Positions 7,279 through 17,314 are shown, numbered from the stretch's first letter. The stretch: 64,000 nt of DNA from Azospirillum lipoferum (GCF_024170005.1 NZ_JALJXJ010000014.1:145475-209474); one strand, 5' to 3'. Notes: a model not told the origin generated them from the sequence alone. Program-made: numbers and translations.

Positions 7279-10044
7279 ATGGACCTGACCGCCGATCCCA
7301 CCCCGATGCACAGCCTCGACGACGCGCCCGCCATGGTGGCCGGCGCGCGCCGCGTCGTGTCGCTGACGCTCGACGGCGAGGTGGAGGAGCTGTCGCTGAC
7401 CGCCGCAGCCTCGAAGGTACGCCGCCAGCCGCCGCTGGTCTGCCATGCCCGCGCCTTTGCGCGCCGGCTGGGGATCGACGGCTTCCCGGCCTTCGACGTG
7501 CTGGAGCTGTTCGCCTTCGTCCACCCCGCCCGCTTCTGCGTCCCCACCCCGCGCGGCATCGCCGAGGCGCTCGACCTGCCTACCCCAGAGTGCCACGAAG
7601 CGGAGGCGCTGGCCCTGCAACGCGCCGTGCGCCGGCTGCTGGGTGACCTGGGGGCCGCTGGACGCGAGGAATCCTCCGACCCCGTCGCCTTCGCCTGGGA
7701 GATGGGCCGCGCCGGCTGGCCCTGGGCGCCGGCGGTGCTGGCCGCACTCGGCAGGCCCGATGGGCCGGAGAAGGGCGCCGCCCGCTCGGGCCTGCGCGTC
7801 TGGACCCGCATCAAGGAGTGGGAGGAAGGCGCTCCCCCGCCGCCACCCGCGCAGAATCCGGTGGACCCGGAGGAGGCGCGCCGCCGCCTCGCCGCCATGC
7901 TGTCGGCCAACGTGCTGGGCAAGGTGGCGGAACCGCGGCCGCAGCAGGCCGATTACTCCAGTGCCGTGTCCGCCGCCTTCGCCCCGCGCCAGTTGCCCGA
8001 CACCCCGAACGTCGTGCTGGCGGAAGCCGGGACCGGCGTCGGCAAGACGCTGGGCTATCTGGCGCCGGCCACGGTGTGGGCGGAGAAGAATGGCGGGACG
8101 GTGTGGATTTCCACCTACACCCGCAATCTCCAGCACCAGATCGACGGCGAGCTGGACCGGCTCTATGCCGACCCGGCGACCAAGGCCCGCAAGGTGGTGC
8201 TGCGCAAGGGCCGCGAGAACTATCTATGCCTGCTGAACCTGGAAGAAGCGGTGCGCGCCATGCCCTTCCAGCCGCACAACGCCATCGGCGTCGGGCTGAT
8301 GGCGCGCTGGTCGGCGGCGACGCGCGATGGCGACATGACCGGCGGCGACTTCCCCGGCTGGCTGGTCGACATCGCCGGGCGCGGCCCGACCATGGGGCTG
8401 GCCGACCGCCGCGGCGAGTGCATCTATTCCGCCTGCGACCATTACGCCCGCTGCTATATAGAGAAGAGCGTGCGCCGCGCCCGCCGCGCCGACATCGTCA
8501 TCGCCAACCACGCGCTGGTGATGGTGCAGGCAGCCCTCGGCGGCGGCGAGGAACCGACGCTGCCCAGCCGCTACGTCTTCGACGAGGGGCACCATGTCTT
8601 CGACGCTGCCGACAGCGCCTTCGCCGGCCATCTGACCGGCCGCGAGACGCAGGAACTGCGGCGCTGGCTGCTCGGCGCCGAGGAGACCGGCCGCAGCCGC
8701 GCCCGCGGCCTGAAGCGCCGGTTGGAGGACATCGTCGCCAATGACGAGGAGGCCCTGCGCCACCTCGACGACATCCTGATCGGCGCCCGTGTGCTGCCCG
8801 GCGATGGCTGGTCGGCGCGTCTGGCCGCTGACAACCCGCAGGGACCGACCGAACGCTTTCTGCTGCTGGCGCGTCAGCAGGTCTATGCCCGCACCGCCGG
8901 CCAGGGCGGCCCCTACAGCCTGGAGGCCGACAAGGCCTATCCGGTGGATGGGTTGCTGGAGGCGGCGGCGGAACTTGAACAGGCGCTGGTCCGCCTGTCC
9001 GAACCGGTGGAGGCGCTGGCCCGCCGGCTGGCCCAGCGGCTGGAGGATGAGAGCGCCGAGTTGGATTCCGACCAGCGCCGCCGCATCGACGCGCTGTCGC
9101 GCAGCCTGCACCGCCGGGGCACCCTGACGGTGGAGGCGTGGCGCGCCATGCTGCGCACCCTGCCGACCGAAACGCCCTCCCACTTCGTCGACTGGTTCGC
9201 GGTGGAGCGGATCGACGGCCGCGACGTCGATGTCGGGCTCTACCGCCATTGGGTCGATCCGACCGTTCCCTTCGCCGAGGCGCTGGCCGGCCCCGCCCAT
9301 GGGCTGGTGGTGACCTCCGCCACGCTGACCGATGGCACCGGCGATGTCGGGCAGGACTGGCGCGCGGCGGAGGACCGCTGCGGCGCCAGCCATCTGCCGG
9401 CCCCGGCGATCCGCGCCCAGGTCCCCTCCCCCTTCGACTACCCGAACCGCACCCGTGTCTTCGTCGTCAACGACGTGCGCAAGGACGATCTGGGACAGGT
9501 GGCGGCGGCCTACAAGTCGCTGTTCCTGGCGGCGGGCGGGGGAGGGCTCGGCCTTTTCACCGCGATCAGCCGCCTGCGCGCCGTGCGCGACCGCATCGCC
9601 GAGCCGCTGGATCAGGTCGGCATTCCGCTCTACGCCCAGCATGTCGACCCGCTGGACGTGTCGACCCTGATCGACATCTTCCGCAACGAGGAGCATGCCT
9701 GCCTGCTCGGCACCGACGCGGTGCGCGACGGGGTGGACGTGCCGGGCCGCTCGCTTCGCCTGATCGTCTTCGACCGCGTGCCCTGGCCCCGCCCCGACAT
9801 CCTGCACCGCGCGCGGCGCGATGCCTTCGGCCGCCGCCGCTACGAGGACATGATCACACGATTGCGCCTGAAGCAGGCCTTCGGCCGGCTGGTGCGCCGC
9901 GCCGACGACACCGGCGTCTTCGTCCTGCTGGACCCGATGATGCCGAGCCGGCTGGCCGGCGCCTTCCCGGACGGGGTGGAGATGCGGCGGGTCGGCCTGA
10001 AGCAGGCGGTGGAGGAGACGGCGGAGTTCCTGCGGGGTTGGTGA
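7279..10044 (+). CDS. DinG/XPD-like Fe-S ATP-dependent DNA helicase
   Basis: This is a 921-residue superfamily 2 helicase. Walker A is at about 249-258 (EAGTGVGKT, Lys256) and the DEAH-type box is DEGH at 435-438. Four cysteines at 317, 381, 386 and 392 sit between motifs I and II, where XPD/DinG enzymes bind a 4Fe-4S cluster. The C-terminal helicase motifs appear in the segment RDGVDVPGRSLRLIVFD and in QAFGRLVRRADD. DinG relatives unwind DNA with 5'-to-3' polarity and resolve R-loops and quadruplexes. About 230 residues precede the motor domain and do not resemble a domain I can name. A GTG three codons upstream is an alternative start. A GC-rich hairpin terminator follows the stop. Confidence 0.88.
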   Translation: MDLTADPTPMHSLDDAPAMVAGARRVVSLTLDGEVEELSLTAAASKVRRQPPLVCHARAFARRLGIDGFPAFDVLELFAFVHPARFCVPTPRGIAEALDLPTPECHEAEALALQRAVRRLLGDLGAAGREESSDPVAFAWEMGRAGWPWAPAVLAALGRPDGPEKGAARSGLRVWTRIKEWEEGAPPPPPAQNPVDPEEARRRLAAMLSANVLGKVAEPRPQQADYSSAVSAAFAPRQLPDTPNVVLAEAGTGVGKTLGYLAPATVWAEKNGGTVWISTYTRNLQHQIDGELDRLYADPATKARKVVLRKGRENYLCLLNLEEAVRAMPFQPHNAIGVGLMARWSAATRDGDMTGGDFPGWLVDIAGRGPTMGLADRRGECIYSACDHYARCYIEKSVRRARRADIVIANHALVMVQAALGGGEEPTLPSRYVFDEGHHVFDAADSAFAGHLTGRETQELRRWLLGAEETGRSRARGLKRRLEDIVANDEEALRHLDDILIGARVLPGDGWSARLAADNPQGPTERFLLLARQQVYARTAGQGGPYSLEADKAYPVDGLLEAAAELEQALVRLSEPVEALARRLAQRLEDESAELDSDQRRRIDALSRSLHRRGTLTVEAWRAMLRTLPTETPSHFVDWFAVERIDGRDVDVGLYRHWVDPTVPFAEALAGPAHGLVVTSATLTDGTGDVGQDWRAAEDRCGASHLPAPAIRAQVPSPFDYPNRTRVFVVNDVRKDDLGQVAAAYKSLFLAAGGGGLGLFTAISRLRAVRDRIAEPLDQVGIPLYAQHVDPLDVSTLIDIFRNEEHACLLGTDAVRDGVDVPGRSLRLIVFDRVPWPRPDILHRARRDAFGRRRYEDMITRLRLKQAFGRLVRRADDTGVFVLLDPMMPSRLAGAFPDGVEMRRVGLKQAVEETAEFLRGW

Positions 10045-10048
10045 CGCC

Positions 10049-10080
10049 GCGGGAGGCGGGGCGAGCCCGCCCCCCGCTTT
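10049..10080 (+). terminator. Terminator of the DinG-like helicase gene
   Basis: A 12-base-pair GC stem with one mismatch (10049-10060 with 10066-10077, 5-base loop) is followed by TTTCTT. It lies between the helicase stop and the convergent chemoreceptor stop codon. Confidence 0.65.
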
Positions 10081-10081
10081 C

Positions 10082-11758
10082 TTACGCCGCGCGGACGGAT
10101 GCCAGGAAATCCTGGACTTCCCGGCTCAGGCGTTCGGCGTTTTGCGACAGCTGACCTGCGGAGTCGAGCACCTTGCCCGCGGCGTTTCCAGTCGCCTCGG
10201 CGCTCTGCGTCACGCTGCCGATGTTGCCGCTGACCTGTTGCGTGCCTTGAGCCGCCTGCTGGACATTGCGGGAGATTTCCCTGGTGGCGCTTCCCTGCTC
10301 CTCGACCGCCGAGGAGATGGTGGTGGAGATCCCCTGAATCTGCTCGATGATGTTGGAGATGCTCTGGATGGCGGCGACAGTGTTGCGGGTCTCCTCCTGA
10401 ACGGCGGCGATCTGCTGGCTGATGTCCTCGGTGGCGCGGGCCGTCTGGTTGGCCAGGCTCTTGACCTCGCTGGCGACGACGGCGAAGCCTTTGCCGGCCT
10501 CCCCCGCACGGGCCGCCTCGATGGTTGCGTTCAGAGCCAGCAGGTTGGTCTGGCCGGCGATGTCGTTGATCAGGCTCACCACCTCGCCGATGCGGTCGGC
10601 CGCCGCCGTCAGCTTGCGCACCAGTTCGTTGGTGTTGGCAGCCTCGACCGACGCCGTGTTGGCGACGCGGGCGGATTCGGCAACCTGCCGGGCGATCTCG
10701 CCGATCGAGGAGGACAGCTCCTCGGTGGCGGCGGCGACGGTCTGGACATTGGCCGAGGTCTGCTCGGCGGCAGCGGCGACGGTGGAGGCGGCGGCCGTCG
10801 ATTCGTCGGCCACCAACGACATCGTCTGCGCGGTGCTCTGCAACTCACCCGACGACGACGAGACCGCCGTTACCATGCCCATGACCTTCTGCTCGAAATT
10901 ATCGGCCATCCGGTTCATGGCACGCTTCTGCTCCTCGGCGGCCTGGGCCTTCTGGGCCTCCTGCTCCTGGCGCAGCCGCTCGACCTCCAGGGCGTTGGTC
11001 TTGAACACCTCGACCGTGCGGGCCATCGCGCCGATCTCGTCATGGCGGGCGGTGCCCGGCACCTCGGCGGCCAGATCGTTGCCGGCCAGCCGCTCCATCA
11101 CCCCGCGCAGGGCATTGACCGGCCCGGTGATGCCGCGCCCGATCAGCCACGCGGTCAACGCGCCGAGCAACGTGCCGACCAAGCCGGCGACGATCGCGGC
11201 AGAGGAGGCCCAATCGATGCGGCTGTTGATGTCCTTCGCCGTGTCGGTATTGAGACGCTCGACAAAGGCGCTGGCCGCGTTGTTGGCTTCGGCATAGCGC
11301 TTGGCGCCGGCATTCACCTCGGCGATGGCCTTCTGATACTCCGGCGAGGCGCCATCGACGCCCTTGGCCTTCAGGTCGTTGAAGCTGCGGGCCTTCGCCT
11401 CGAAATCGACGACCGAGTCCTCGAACGCCTTGACCAGCCTGTGCCCCTCGTCGGTGACGAGCATGTTCTGAACGACCTGCAACTGGGCGCGGGCCTGGGC
11501 GAACGCCTCGTCACGGCTCTTAAGATAGCCGGCGTCGCCGGTGGCCGCATAGCTCCAGGCCATGACGCGCCCCTGCCTGACGCTTAGGTAGGAGTCCTTC
11601 ATGCCGATCACGACCGCGGATCGCTTCTGCGACAACGCGGCATAGTCCCCAAGACTCTCGAACTGGGACATTGCGAAAGCCGCGAGGGCGATGATCAAGG
11701 CAACCAGAAGCCCAAACCCCACCATCAGACGAGCGGAGATGTTCAACCTAGCAAGCAC
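10082..11758 (-). CDS. Methyl-accepting chemotaxis protein
   Basis: This 558-residue transmembrane chemoreceptor has a first membrane segment at about 10-30, a helical periplasmic domain of about 150 residues, a second membrane segment around 185-207, and a HAMP domain to about 260. A long cytoplasmic coiled coil follows. The hairpin tip that binds CheA and CheW is the highly conserved stretch running from IGEVVSLIND through LLALNATIEAARAGEAGKGFAVVA-type sequence. The periplasmic part looks like a four-helix bundle; its ligand cannot be read from sequence. The gene stands alone, with no che genes nearby. A large AT-rich region lies upstream of its start. Confidence 0.93.
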   Translation of the reverse strand: MLARLNISARLMVGFGLLVALIIALAAFAMSQFESLGDYAALSQKRSAVVIGMKDSYLSVRQGRVMAWSYAATGDAGYLKSRDEAFAQARAQLQVVQNMLVTDEGHRLVKAFEDSVVDFEAKARSFNDLKAKGVDGASPEYQKAIAEVNAGAKRYAEANNAASAFVERLNTDTAKDINSRIDWASSAAIVAGLVGTLLGALTAWLIGRGITGPVNALRGVMERLAGNDLAAEVPGTARHDEIGAMARTVEVFKTNALEVERLRQEQEAQKAQAAEEQKRAMNRMADNFEQKVMGMVTAVSSSSGELQSTAQTMSLVADESTAAASTVAAAAEQTSANVQTVAAATEELSSSIGEIARQVAESARVANTASVEAANTNELVRKLTAAADRIGEVVSLINDIAGQTNLLALNATIEAARAGEAGKGFAVVASEVKSLANQTARATEDISQQIAAVQEETRNTVAAIQSISNIIEQIQGISTTISSAVEEQGSATREISRNVQQAAQGTQQVSGNIGSVTQSAEATGNAAGKVLDSAGQLSQNAERLSREVQDFLASVRAA

Positions 11759-12331
11759 CGTTCTTCTCCACGTTCAGAGAGCTTGTCATTCTTCGCGTCA
11801 GGCCAAGGGAAACCAAAGTCACCGACGGTCTCTATCCGCATCTGCAAGTTGGAAGCGCTGGAAATGCCGGCTCTTGCAGAGCGCGTACACTGTGCCGGAA
11901 ATATATTAATGTACGGATAAGCGCGAAAGCTCCTGCCACGTTCATAATGCAATGCTGCAATAAATTTGAGTCCATCTCGTTTGATATAAAATTACAAATT
12001 TTCCAGCCGCGCTTTTGAAGGATAACAACCGTTCCAATCATTATAGTTCCGTGTCTTAATGATTTTAAAGTCGACTTTCCAAAATTCTTCTTTCAGCAAG
12101 ACAGTCCACTGCTCCGGACCAATACGAACGGGACCATCGCCCGCTCGCCAAAGGCATGGCCTCCCGAACGGCATGACGGGAAGACCGGAAAGGTCCGCGT
12201 CGGCACATCTCCGCCGGACTGGAGCTGGTCCCGGCAACCCGTTTCAGGCCGGGATTTGGGGCCATCGCGATGCCTTGCTCCGCTGAAGATCGATGACCGG
12301 GGGCTTTGCCCGCGATCTCTACCCGCTCCCA
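11759..12331. other. 573-base intergenic region with an AT-rich island
   Basis: This lies between the start of the chemoreceptor gene and the stop of the GGDEF-EAL gene, both on the minus strand. From about 11895 to 12115 the base composition drops to clearly AT-rich, unlike the rest of the window. Short frames exist on both strands (for example minus 11992-12237), but none has a convincing start, codon bias or recognisable domain. A TTAA-N7-ATAA sequence at 11906-11920 is one base off the CtrA consensus. It could be the chemoreceptor promoter region or the remnant of transferred DNA. Confidence 0.5.
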
Positions 12332-14467
12332 CTATGACCCGATGAGCGCAAGCTCCGGATCGCTCCACTGCCGGCCACGCAGGAACGCAGCAGCCTCCTC
12401 GATCGGAACGGGCCTGCCCACCAGATAACCCTGCAAGAGATCGCAGCCGTTGGCTTTCAGGAATTGGCACTGCTCTTCGGTCTCCACGCCCTCGGCGATG
12501 GTTTCGAGCTTCAGGCCACGCGCCAACAGGATGATGGTTTCCACCAAGCGTGCCGCCGCTTCGCTGCTGCCGGCATCAACGATGAAGGAGCGGTCGATCT
12601 TAAGCGTGTGGAACGGGTAGCGTAGCAGGTAGCTCAGCGACGAATAGCCCGTGCCGAAATCGTCGATGGACAGTCGGACGCCGAGACCGCACAGCGCGCT
12701 CAAGGTGTTGGCGATCTCCGGAGCCTCATCCATGATCACGCCCTCGGTGATCTCCAGCTCCAGCCGTTCCGGCGGCAGGCCGCTCGCCGCCAGCGCCCGA
12801 GTCACCGCCTCCCTGAAGCACGGGACGCGCAGCTGGCGCGGCGACACGTTCACCGCAATGCGCGGAGCACAGCCGGGCACCGTCAGAATCGAAGCCGCCT
12901 CGCGCGCGGCGGTGTCGATCACCCAGTCACCGATCTCGCCGATCAGGCCGATCTCCTCGGCAACAGCGATGAACTGGCCCGGTAGGATCAGGCTGCCGTC
13001 AGGCTGGCGCCAGCGCAGCAGGGCTTCGAAGGCGACCGGCGTTCCGGTGTCCGTCGCCACGACGGGCTGGTAATGCAGCAGGAATTCGCCGCGCTGAGCG
13101 GCACCGCGCAACCTGTTCTCCAGGGACAGGCGGCGCTGCACCCGTTCGTTGATTTCGGCGGTGTAGAACTCATAGCGGCTGCGCCCCTGCTCCTTCGCCC
13201 GGTACAGGGCGAGGTCGGCGTTGCGCATCAGCTCCGGCCCGTCGGCCCCATCGGTCGGGTAGAGGGCGATGCCGATGCTGGCGGTCGCGAAATGGTCGTG
13301 GCCGTTGATCGAGAAGGGACTGGAGAAGGCCCTCACCACCCGTTCGGCCACCTCGCGGGCGGCCACGTTGCTGGCGATGCACGGCAGTATGACGAGGAAC
13401 TCGTCGCCGCCCATGCGCGCCAGGGTGTCGCCCTGTCGGATGGACGACCTGAGACGTTGCGCAGCCTCGCACAGCAATGCGTCGCCGGCCTCGTGGCCGA
13501 GGGTGTCGTTCACGTTCTTGAAATGGTCGAGGTCGATGAACAGCAGCGCGCTCGGCACCCTGTTGCGGCGGGAGTTCGCAATGGCCTGTTCCAGACGGTC
13601 GCGTGTCAGGAGCCGGTTGGCCAGACCGGTGAGCTCGTCATAATGGGCCTGCCGGTACAGTTGCTCCTCGAAAGTCTGGCGCAGGGCGATGTCGCGTTCC
13701 AGGGCCTCGTTGGCACCGGCCAGCTCGCGGTTGGCGGCGTAGAGATCGCCGGACATGTCGTTGATCGAGCGCACCAGCTGATCGAGTTCGTCGGGATGCT
13801 CCCGTTTCGGACGGTCCAGGGTCAGCAGGGGCGGGGCCGCCCGGACATCATGCTGCCGCAGATAGTCGGCCATCGCCATCAGATGGCGCGTCACGAGGCG
13901 GTGGAATATGAAGAGGATGAAGGCCGAAACCAGGAACGTCTTGATCGCCTGGCTGACCAGGATCACCTCCGCCGTTTCGAGCAGGCGGCCATAGACACCG
14001 GTCAGGGTTGCTTCCACCCGCAGGACGCCGATCACCTGCGGTCCGTTCATGGTCATGCGCGTCAGCGGCATCTCCGCCGCCAGGACGGATTGGACCTGAG
14101 GCTGGCCAAGCGTCACCACCAACGGCTTCCTGCCGCCCGCGACGATCTCCCGAACCTCCGCCATCCGGATGTCGGGCAGGCGCATGATGCCGTCAAGCAC
14201 CAGATACAACTGGTCGCTGTCGAATTGCCACAGACTGCCGCCAAGGCTCGGAACGGTGCTGAGTTCGATATCGCGGAAGCGGGCGTGGATGCCTTCCACC
14301 TCGCGGCGGAAATCGAAATAGAGCTGCACCAGTGTCGAAACCAAGGTGACGAGGGAGCTGAACAGCACGATCGACGCCAGCACGCGCATGGCGATCCCGG
14401 CGCGCAACGGCGTCGAACTGGTACGATCCCCCTGCGCCGCAGCGACCTGCTCCGCTCCCTCCACCAT
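12332..14467 (-). CDS. Membrane-bound GGDEF-EAL protein (cyclic-di-GMP turnover)
   Basis: This 711-residue protein has two membrane segments (about 28-50 and 168-190) flanking a periplasmic sensor of roughly 115 residues that I cannot assign. A linker helix leads to a GGDEF domain and then an EAL domain. The cyclase site is intact (MGGDEF, 353-357) with an inhibitory-site RxxD (RQGD) at 344-347. The phosphodiesterase site is also intact: EALLRW at 481-486, NVSPRQL, EITEG, DDFGTGYSS, the lysine in LKIDRSFI, and AEGVET. Both catalytic activities are therefore possible, with the balance presumably set by the periplasmic signal. It is monocistronic. Confidence 0.93.
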   Translation of the reverse strand: MVEGAEQVAAAQGDRTSSTPLRAGIAMRVLASIVLFSSLVTLVSTLVQLYFDFRREVEGIHARFRDIELSTVPSLGGSLWQFDSDQLYLVLDGIMRLPDIRMAEVREIVAGGRKPLVVTLGQPQVQSVLAAEMPLTRMTMNGPQVIGVLRVEATLTGVYGRLLETAEVILVSQAIKTFLVSAFILFIFHRLVTRHLMAMADYLRQHDVRAAPPLLTLDRPKREHPDELDQLVRSINDMSGDLYAANRELAGANEALERDIALRQTFEEQLYRQAHYDELTGLANRLLTRDRLEQAIANSRRNRVPSALLFIDLDHFKNVNDTLGHEAGDALLCEAAQRLRSSIRQGDTLARMGGDEFLVILPCIASNVAAREVAERVVRAFSSPFSINGHDHFATASIGIALYPTDGADGPELMRNADLALYRAKEQGRSRYEFYTAEINERVQRRLSLENRLRGAAQRGEFLLHYQPVVATDTGTPVAFEALLRWRQPDGSLILPGQFIAVAEEIGLIGEIGDWVIDTAAREAASILTVPGCAPRIAVNVSPRQLRVPCFREAVTRALAASGLPPERLELEITEGVIMDEAPEIANTLSALCGLGVRLSIDDFGTGYSSLSYLLRYPFHTLKIDRSFIVDAGSSEAAARLVETIILLARGLKLETIAEGVETEEQCQFLKANGCDLLQGYLVGRPVPIEEAAAFLRGRQWSDPELALIGS

Positions 14468-14731
14468 GAACGATCCCCGTTTGCGCCCTGGATCAAGGGT
14501 ACTCCAAGCGGAAGGACGGGGGAATAAGGGGCAAGACTGATTCGATCAGGCCGTCGGCAGACCTGATGTCAAACAAGAGTCAGAGATTCACTGCCGAGCG
14601 GAACTCGAAGCTTCGACGGAATCAATACAGACGGATTTTTACAGGTTGCTTGTGCTGACAATCGACTTTTTAGACATAATGGAAAATTCTGAAGGCACAG
14701 CTTGAGAAAGTCGCAACTCACAAAAATCCGA
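14468..14731. other. Intergenic region, AT-richer than surroundings
   Basis: About 260 bases between the start of the GGDEF-EAL gene and the stop of the AEC transporter gene. The stretch 14570-14710 is relatively AT-rich. No gene, hairpin terminator or known motif was recognised. Confidence 0.4.
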
Positions 14732-15679
14732 TCAACCTCCGGGCGCATACACCGCCAGCAGCGCCGACAGAGTGACGACGCTCAGCACCGTCGACACCAG
14801 GATCGCCGAAGACGTGCGCTCCACATAGGTCTGGTACTGGGTCGCCACCACGAAAGTCAGGGCGCCGGTCGGCAGGGCCGCCAGGATCACCGCACTGCCG
14901 CTCCAGAAGGGGTCCATCGGAAACAGGGTCTGCGTCAGTGCCCAGGCCAGCGCCGGGTGGACCAGCAGCTTCAGCGCGCTGATCCACCCCGCTTCCGCCA
15001 GCCCGGCGGTCAGCCGCTGCGAAGCCAGGAACAGGCCGATGGCGAAGAGCGCGCAGGGTCCCGCGGGGGAGCCCATCAATTCGCAGAATGTGGCGATCGG
15101 CTTCGGCACCGCCACGCCGGGCAGCAGCGCCGACCAGGCGAGCCCGGCGGCGGTGGACAGGATCAGCGGGTTCTTCGCCAGCGCCCGGCCGACGTCGCGC
15201 AGGGCCTTGCCCAGCCCGCTGCCGTGGCTGTTGGCAAACTCCATCCAGATCACGGCGATGCCGACCATGATGGCGCTCATGATGACGGTCGCCAGGATGG
15301 TGGGGGCGAGACGGTCCGGACCGAAGGCGGCCAGGAACAGCGGAATTCCCATGTAGCCGGTGTTGGAGAAGGCGGAGTTCAGCCCCTGCATGCACTGGAT
15401 CTGCGTGCGCTCCCGATAGACGAGACGACCGATAACCGCCCCCAGCACGTACACCAGCAGCATCGACCCCAGAAAGGCGCCGATGAAAGGACCGTTGAAG
15501 ATTTCAGGGATCGACCGTCTGGCGGTGCCCAGGAACAGCACCGGCGGCAGCGCCATCCAATAGACGAACTTGTTCAGCGCCTCCGACGAGGCGGCCCCCA
15601 GCAGCTTCGACTTCCCGGACAGGAAACCGGCCAGGATGATGGCGAATACGGGAAAAGCGACATTGAGGACGACGTTCAT
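14732..15679 (-). CDS. AEC-family transporter (auxin efflux carrier/malate permease type)
   Basis: This 315-residue integral membrane protein has about ten predicted segments. The N terminus (LNVAFPVFAIILAGFLSGK) and the segment SAFSNTGYMGIPL, with its conserved Asn and Gly residues, are typical of the AEC (Mem_trans) family. Bacterial members move organic acids such as malonate or malate; no substrate can be assigned here. The open frame extends 61 codons upstream of the ATG at 15679, but that extension is Arg- and Trp-rich and overlaps the divergent TerB-like gene, so the internal ATG is the better start. Confidence 0.88.
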   Translation of the reverse strand: MNVVLNVAFPVFAIILAGFLSGKSKLLGAASSEALNKFVYWMALPPVLFLGTARRSIPEIFNGPFIGAFLGSMLLVYVLGAVIGRLVYRERTQIQCMQGLNSAFSNTGYMGIPLFLAAFGPDRLAPTILATVIMSAIMVGIAVIWMEFANSHGSGLGKALRDVGRALAKNPLILSTAAGLAWSALLPGVAVPKPIATFCELMGSPAGPCALFAIGLFLASQRLTAGLAEAGWISALKLLVHPALAWALTQTLFPMDPFWSGSAVILAALPTGALTFVVATQYQTYVERTSSAILVSTVLSVVTLSALLAVYAPGG

Positions 15680-15819
15680 GGTGCGCGACAATAGGCAACG
15701 CCAACCGTCGCGTCGAGCGGCCGACTCCTCCGCTCCCGGCATGGCACCCTTGACGCGGCACCGGCGGCGTTCGAGATTGCCGACCTTACACGCGACCACT
15801 CCCCAAGGGAGACCGCCCC

Positions 15820-16245
15820 ATGAGAAAGCCGACCGATTCCATGATCGACCACCACAGCGCACTCATCTACGTCATGGTCCTGGTGTCCGCCTGCGACGGC
15901 GACATGACCGACCTTGAACTGGAAGCCATCGGCGAGAATGTGCGTTACCTGCCGATCTTCAAGGATTACAGCGGCGATCAGGTGATGGCCGCTACCCGCG
16001 AATGCACCGCCATGCTGTCCGACAATGACGGGTTGGACACCGTGCTGACCATCATCGAACAGGCGCTGCCGTCCAAGCTGCGCGAGACCGCCTATGCGGT
16101 GGCCTGCGACATCGCCGCCGCCGATCCCAAGGCCTCGCAGGAGGAACTGCGCATGCTGGAGTTGATCCGCCACCGGTTGGGGGTCGACCGGCTGTGCGCC
16201 GCCGCCATCGAACGCGGCGCCCGCGCCCGTCATATGCGCCTGTGA
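15820..16245 (+). CDS. TerB-like protein
   Basis: This 141-residue cytoplasmic all-helical protein resembles the TerB family (tellurite resistance protein B-like). Two acidic helix-loop units are visible: a first with CDGDMTDLELEAI and a second with ADPKASQEELRML, matching the duplicated metal-binding acidic segments of TerB. There are no other ter genes nearby, so a role in tellurite resistance should not be assumed; stand-alone TerB-like proteins are common and mostly uncharacterised. A good ribosome site (AAGGGAGA) precedes the ATG. The dehydrogenase gene starts 29 bases downstream, suggesting co-transcription. Confidence 0.8.
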   Translation: MRKPTDSMIDHHSALIYVMVLVSACDGDMTDLELEAIGENVRYLPIFKDYSGDQVMAATRECTAMLSDNDGLDTVLTIIEQALPSKLRETAYAVACDIAAADPKASQEELRMLELIRHRLGVDRLCAAAIERGARARHMRL

Positions 16246-16274
16246 CTTTGTCCAATTTCCGTGAAAGCCTCGAC

Positions 16275-17162
16275 ATGACCGAAGACACCATCCGCCCCGA
16301 CCTCGCCGGCCAGCGCATCGGCTTCATCGGGCTTGGCCTGATGGGCAAGCCGATGGCCCGTGCGCTCGCCCGTGCCGGCGCGGAGCTGGTGGTGACCAGC
16401 CGCAGCCCCGGCCCGGTCGCCGAACTGGCGGCGGAGGGCATGATCGCCGCCACCGGCTCCGCCGCCGTCGCCGGACAGGCCGAGACCGTCATCCTGATGC
16501 TGACCGACACCAAGGCGGTCGAAACGGTGGCCGAGGCGCTGCTGCCGGGCTTGCGTCCCGGCCATCTGGTGATCGACATGGGCACCACCGCCGTTGCCGC
16601 CACCCGCGCGCTGGCGGAGCGCGTCGCCGCCGCCGGGGCGGAGTGGCTCGACGCCCCGGTTTCCGGCGGAACCGTGGCGGCCGAGGCCGCCGTCCTCACC
16701 ATCATGGCTGGCGGCACAGACGCCGCCTTCGCCCGCGCCCTGCCGGTGTTGCAGGCGATGGGCCGGCGCATCACCCATGTCGGGGCCAGCGGTGCCGGCC
16801 AGATCGCCAAATCCGCCAATCAGGTCATCGTCGCCCTGACCATCGGCGCGGTGGCGGAGGCGCTGGCGCTCGCCAAAGCGGCTGGTGCCGATCCGGCGAA
16901 GGTGCGCGACGCCATCCGCGGCGGCTTCGCCGAATCCCGCATCCTCGACCTGCATGGCGGCCGCATGGTCAGCGGCGATTTCACCCCCGGCGGCCGCGTC
17001 ACCACCCAGGTCAAGGATTTGCGGCAGGCGGAGGAGCTGGCCCAGCAGTCCGGCATCGACCTGCCGACGCTCGGCCTGTCGCTGGAGCTGTTCGAGATGC
17101 TGGTCGAACAGGGCGACGGCGCGCTGGACCATTCCGCCCTCTACCGCCTGTTCGCCCGCTGA
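16275..17162 (+). CDS. NAD(P)-dependent beta-hydroxyacid dehydrogenase
   Basis: This 295-residue enzyme belongs to the 3-hydroxyisobutyrate dehydrogenase/tartronate semialdehyde reductase family. The nucleotide-binding glycine motif GFIGLGLMGKPM is at 16-27, the substrate-binding DAPVSGG at 127-133, and the catalytic lysine is Lys179 in GAGQIAKSANQ. The order and spacing fit GarR-type 2-hydroxy-3-oxopropionate reductases, but related enzymes act on 3-hydroxyisobutyrate or succinic semialdehyde, so the substrate is open. The open frame extends 27 codons upstream; that part is Arg-rich and overlaps the TerB-like gene, so the internal ATG is chosen. Confidence 0.88.
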   Translation: MTEDTIRPDLAGQRIGFIGLGLMGKPMARALARAGAELVVTSRSPGPVAELAAEGMIAATGSAAVAGQAETVILMLTDTKAVETVAEALLPGLRPGHLVIDMGTTAVAATRALAERVAAAGAEWLDAPVSGGTVAAEAAVLTIMAGGTDAAFARALPVLQAMGRRITHVGASGAGQIAKSANQVIVALTIGAVAEALALAKAAGADPAKVRDAIRGGFAESRILDLHGGRMVSGDFTPGGRVTTQVKDLRQAEELAQQSGIDLPTLGLSLELFEMLVEQGDGALDHSALYRLFAR

Positions 17163-17314
17163 TGCCGCAACCCGCAAGGGCCGGTCACCCGCGAATAGTC
17201 CTTTAGTATGAAGGGCAAAACTTAAGGGCTGACCCTGATTGCCGCTCTCTTGGGCATAACCGCATAGTCACTGAAGATGTGACGATTCAGTGACAGCGGA
17301 AACGGAGACGGCGA

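Noticed and set aside
12059..12286. 75-residue plus-strand frame in the AT-rich island
   Set aside because: No ribosome site, no recognisable domain, and composition changes abruptly in the middle of the frame.
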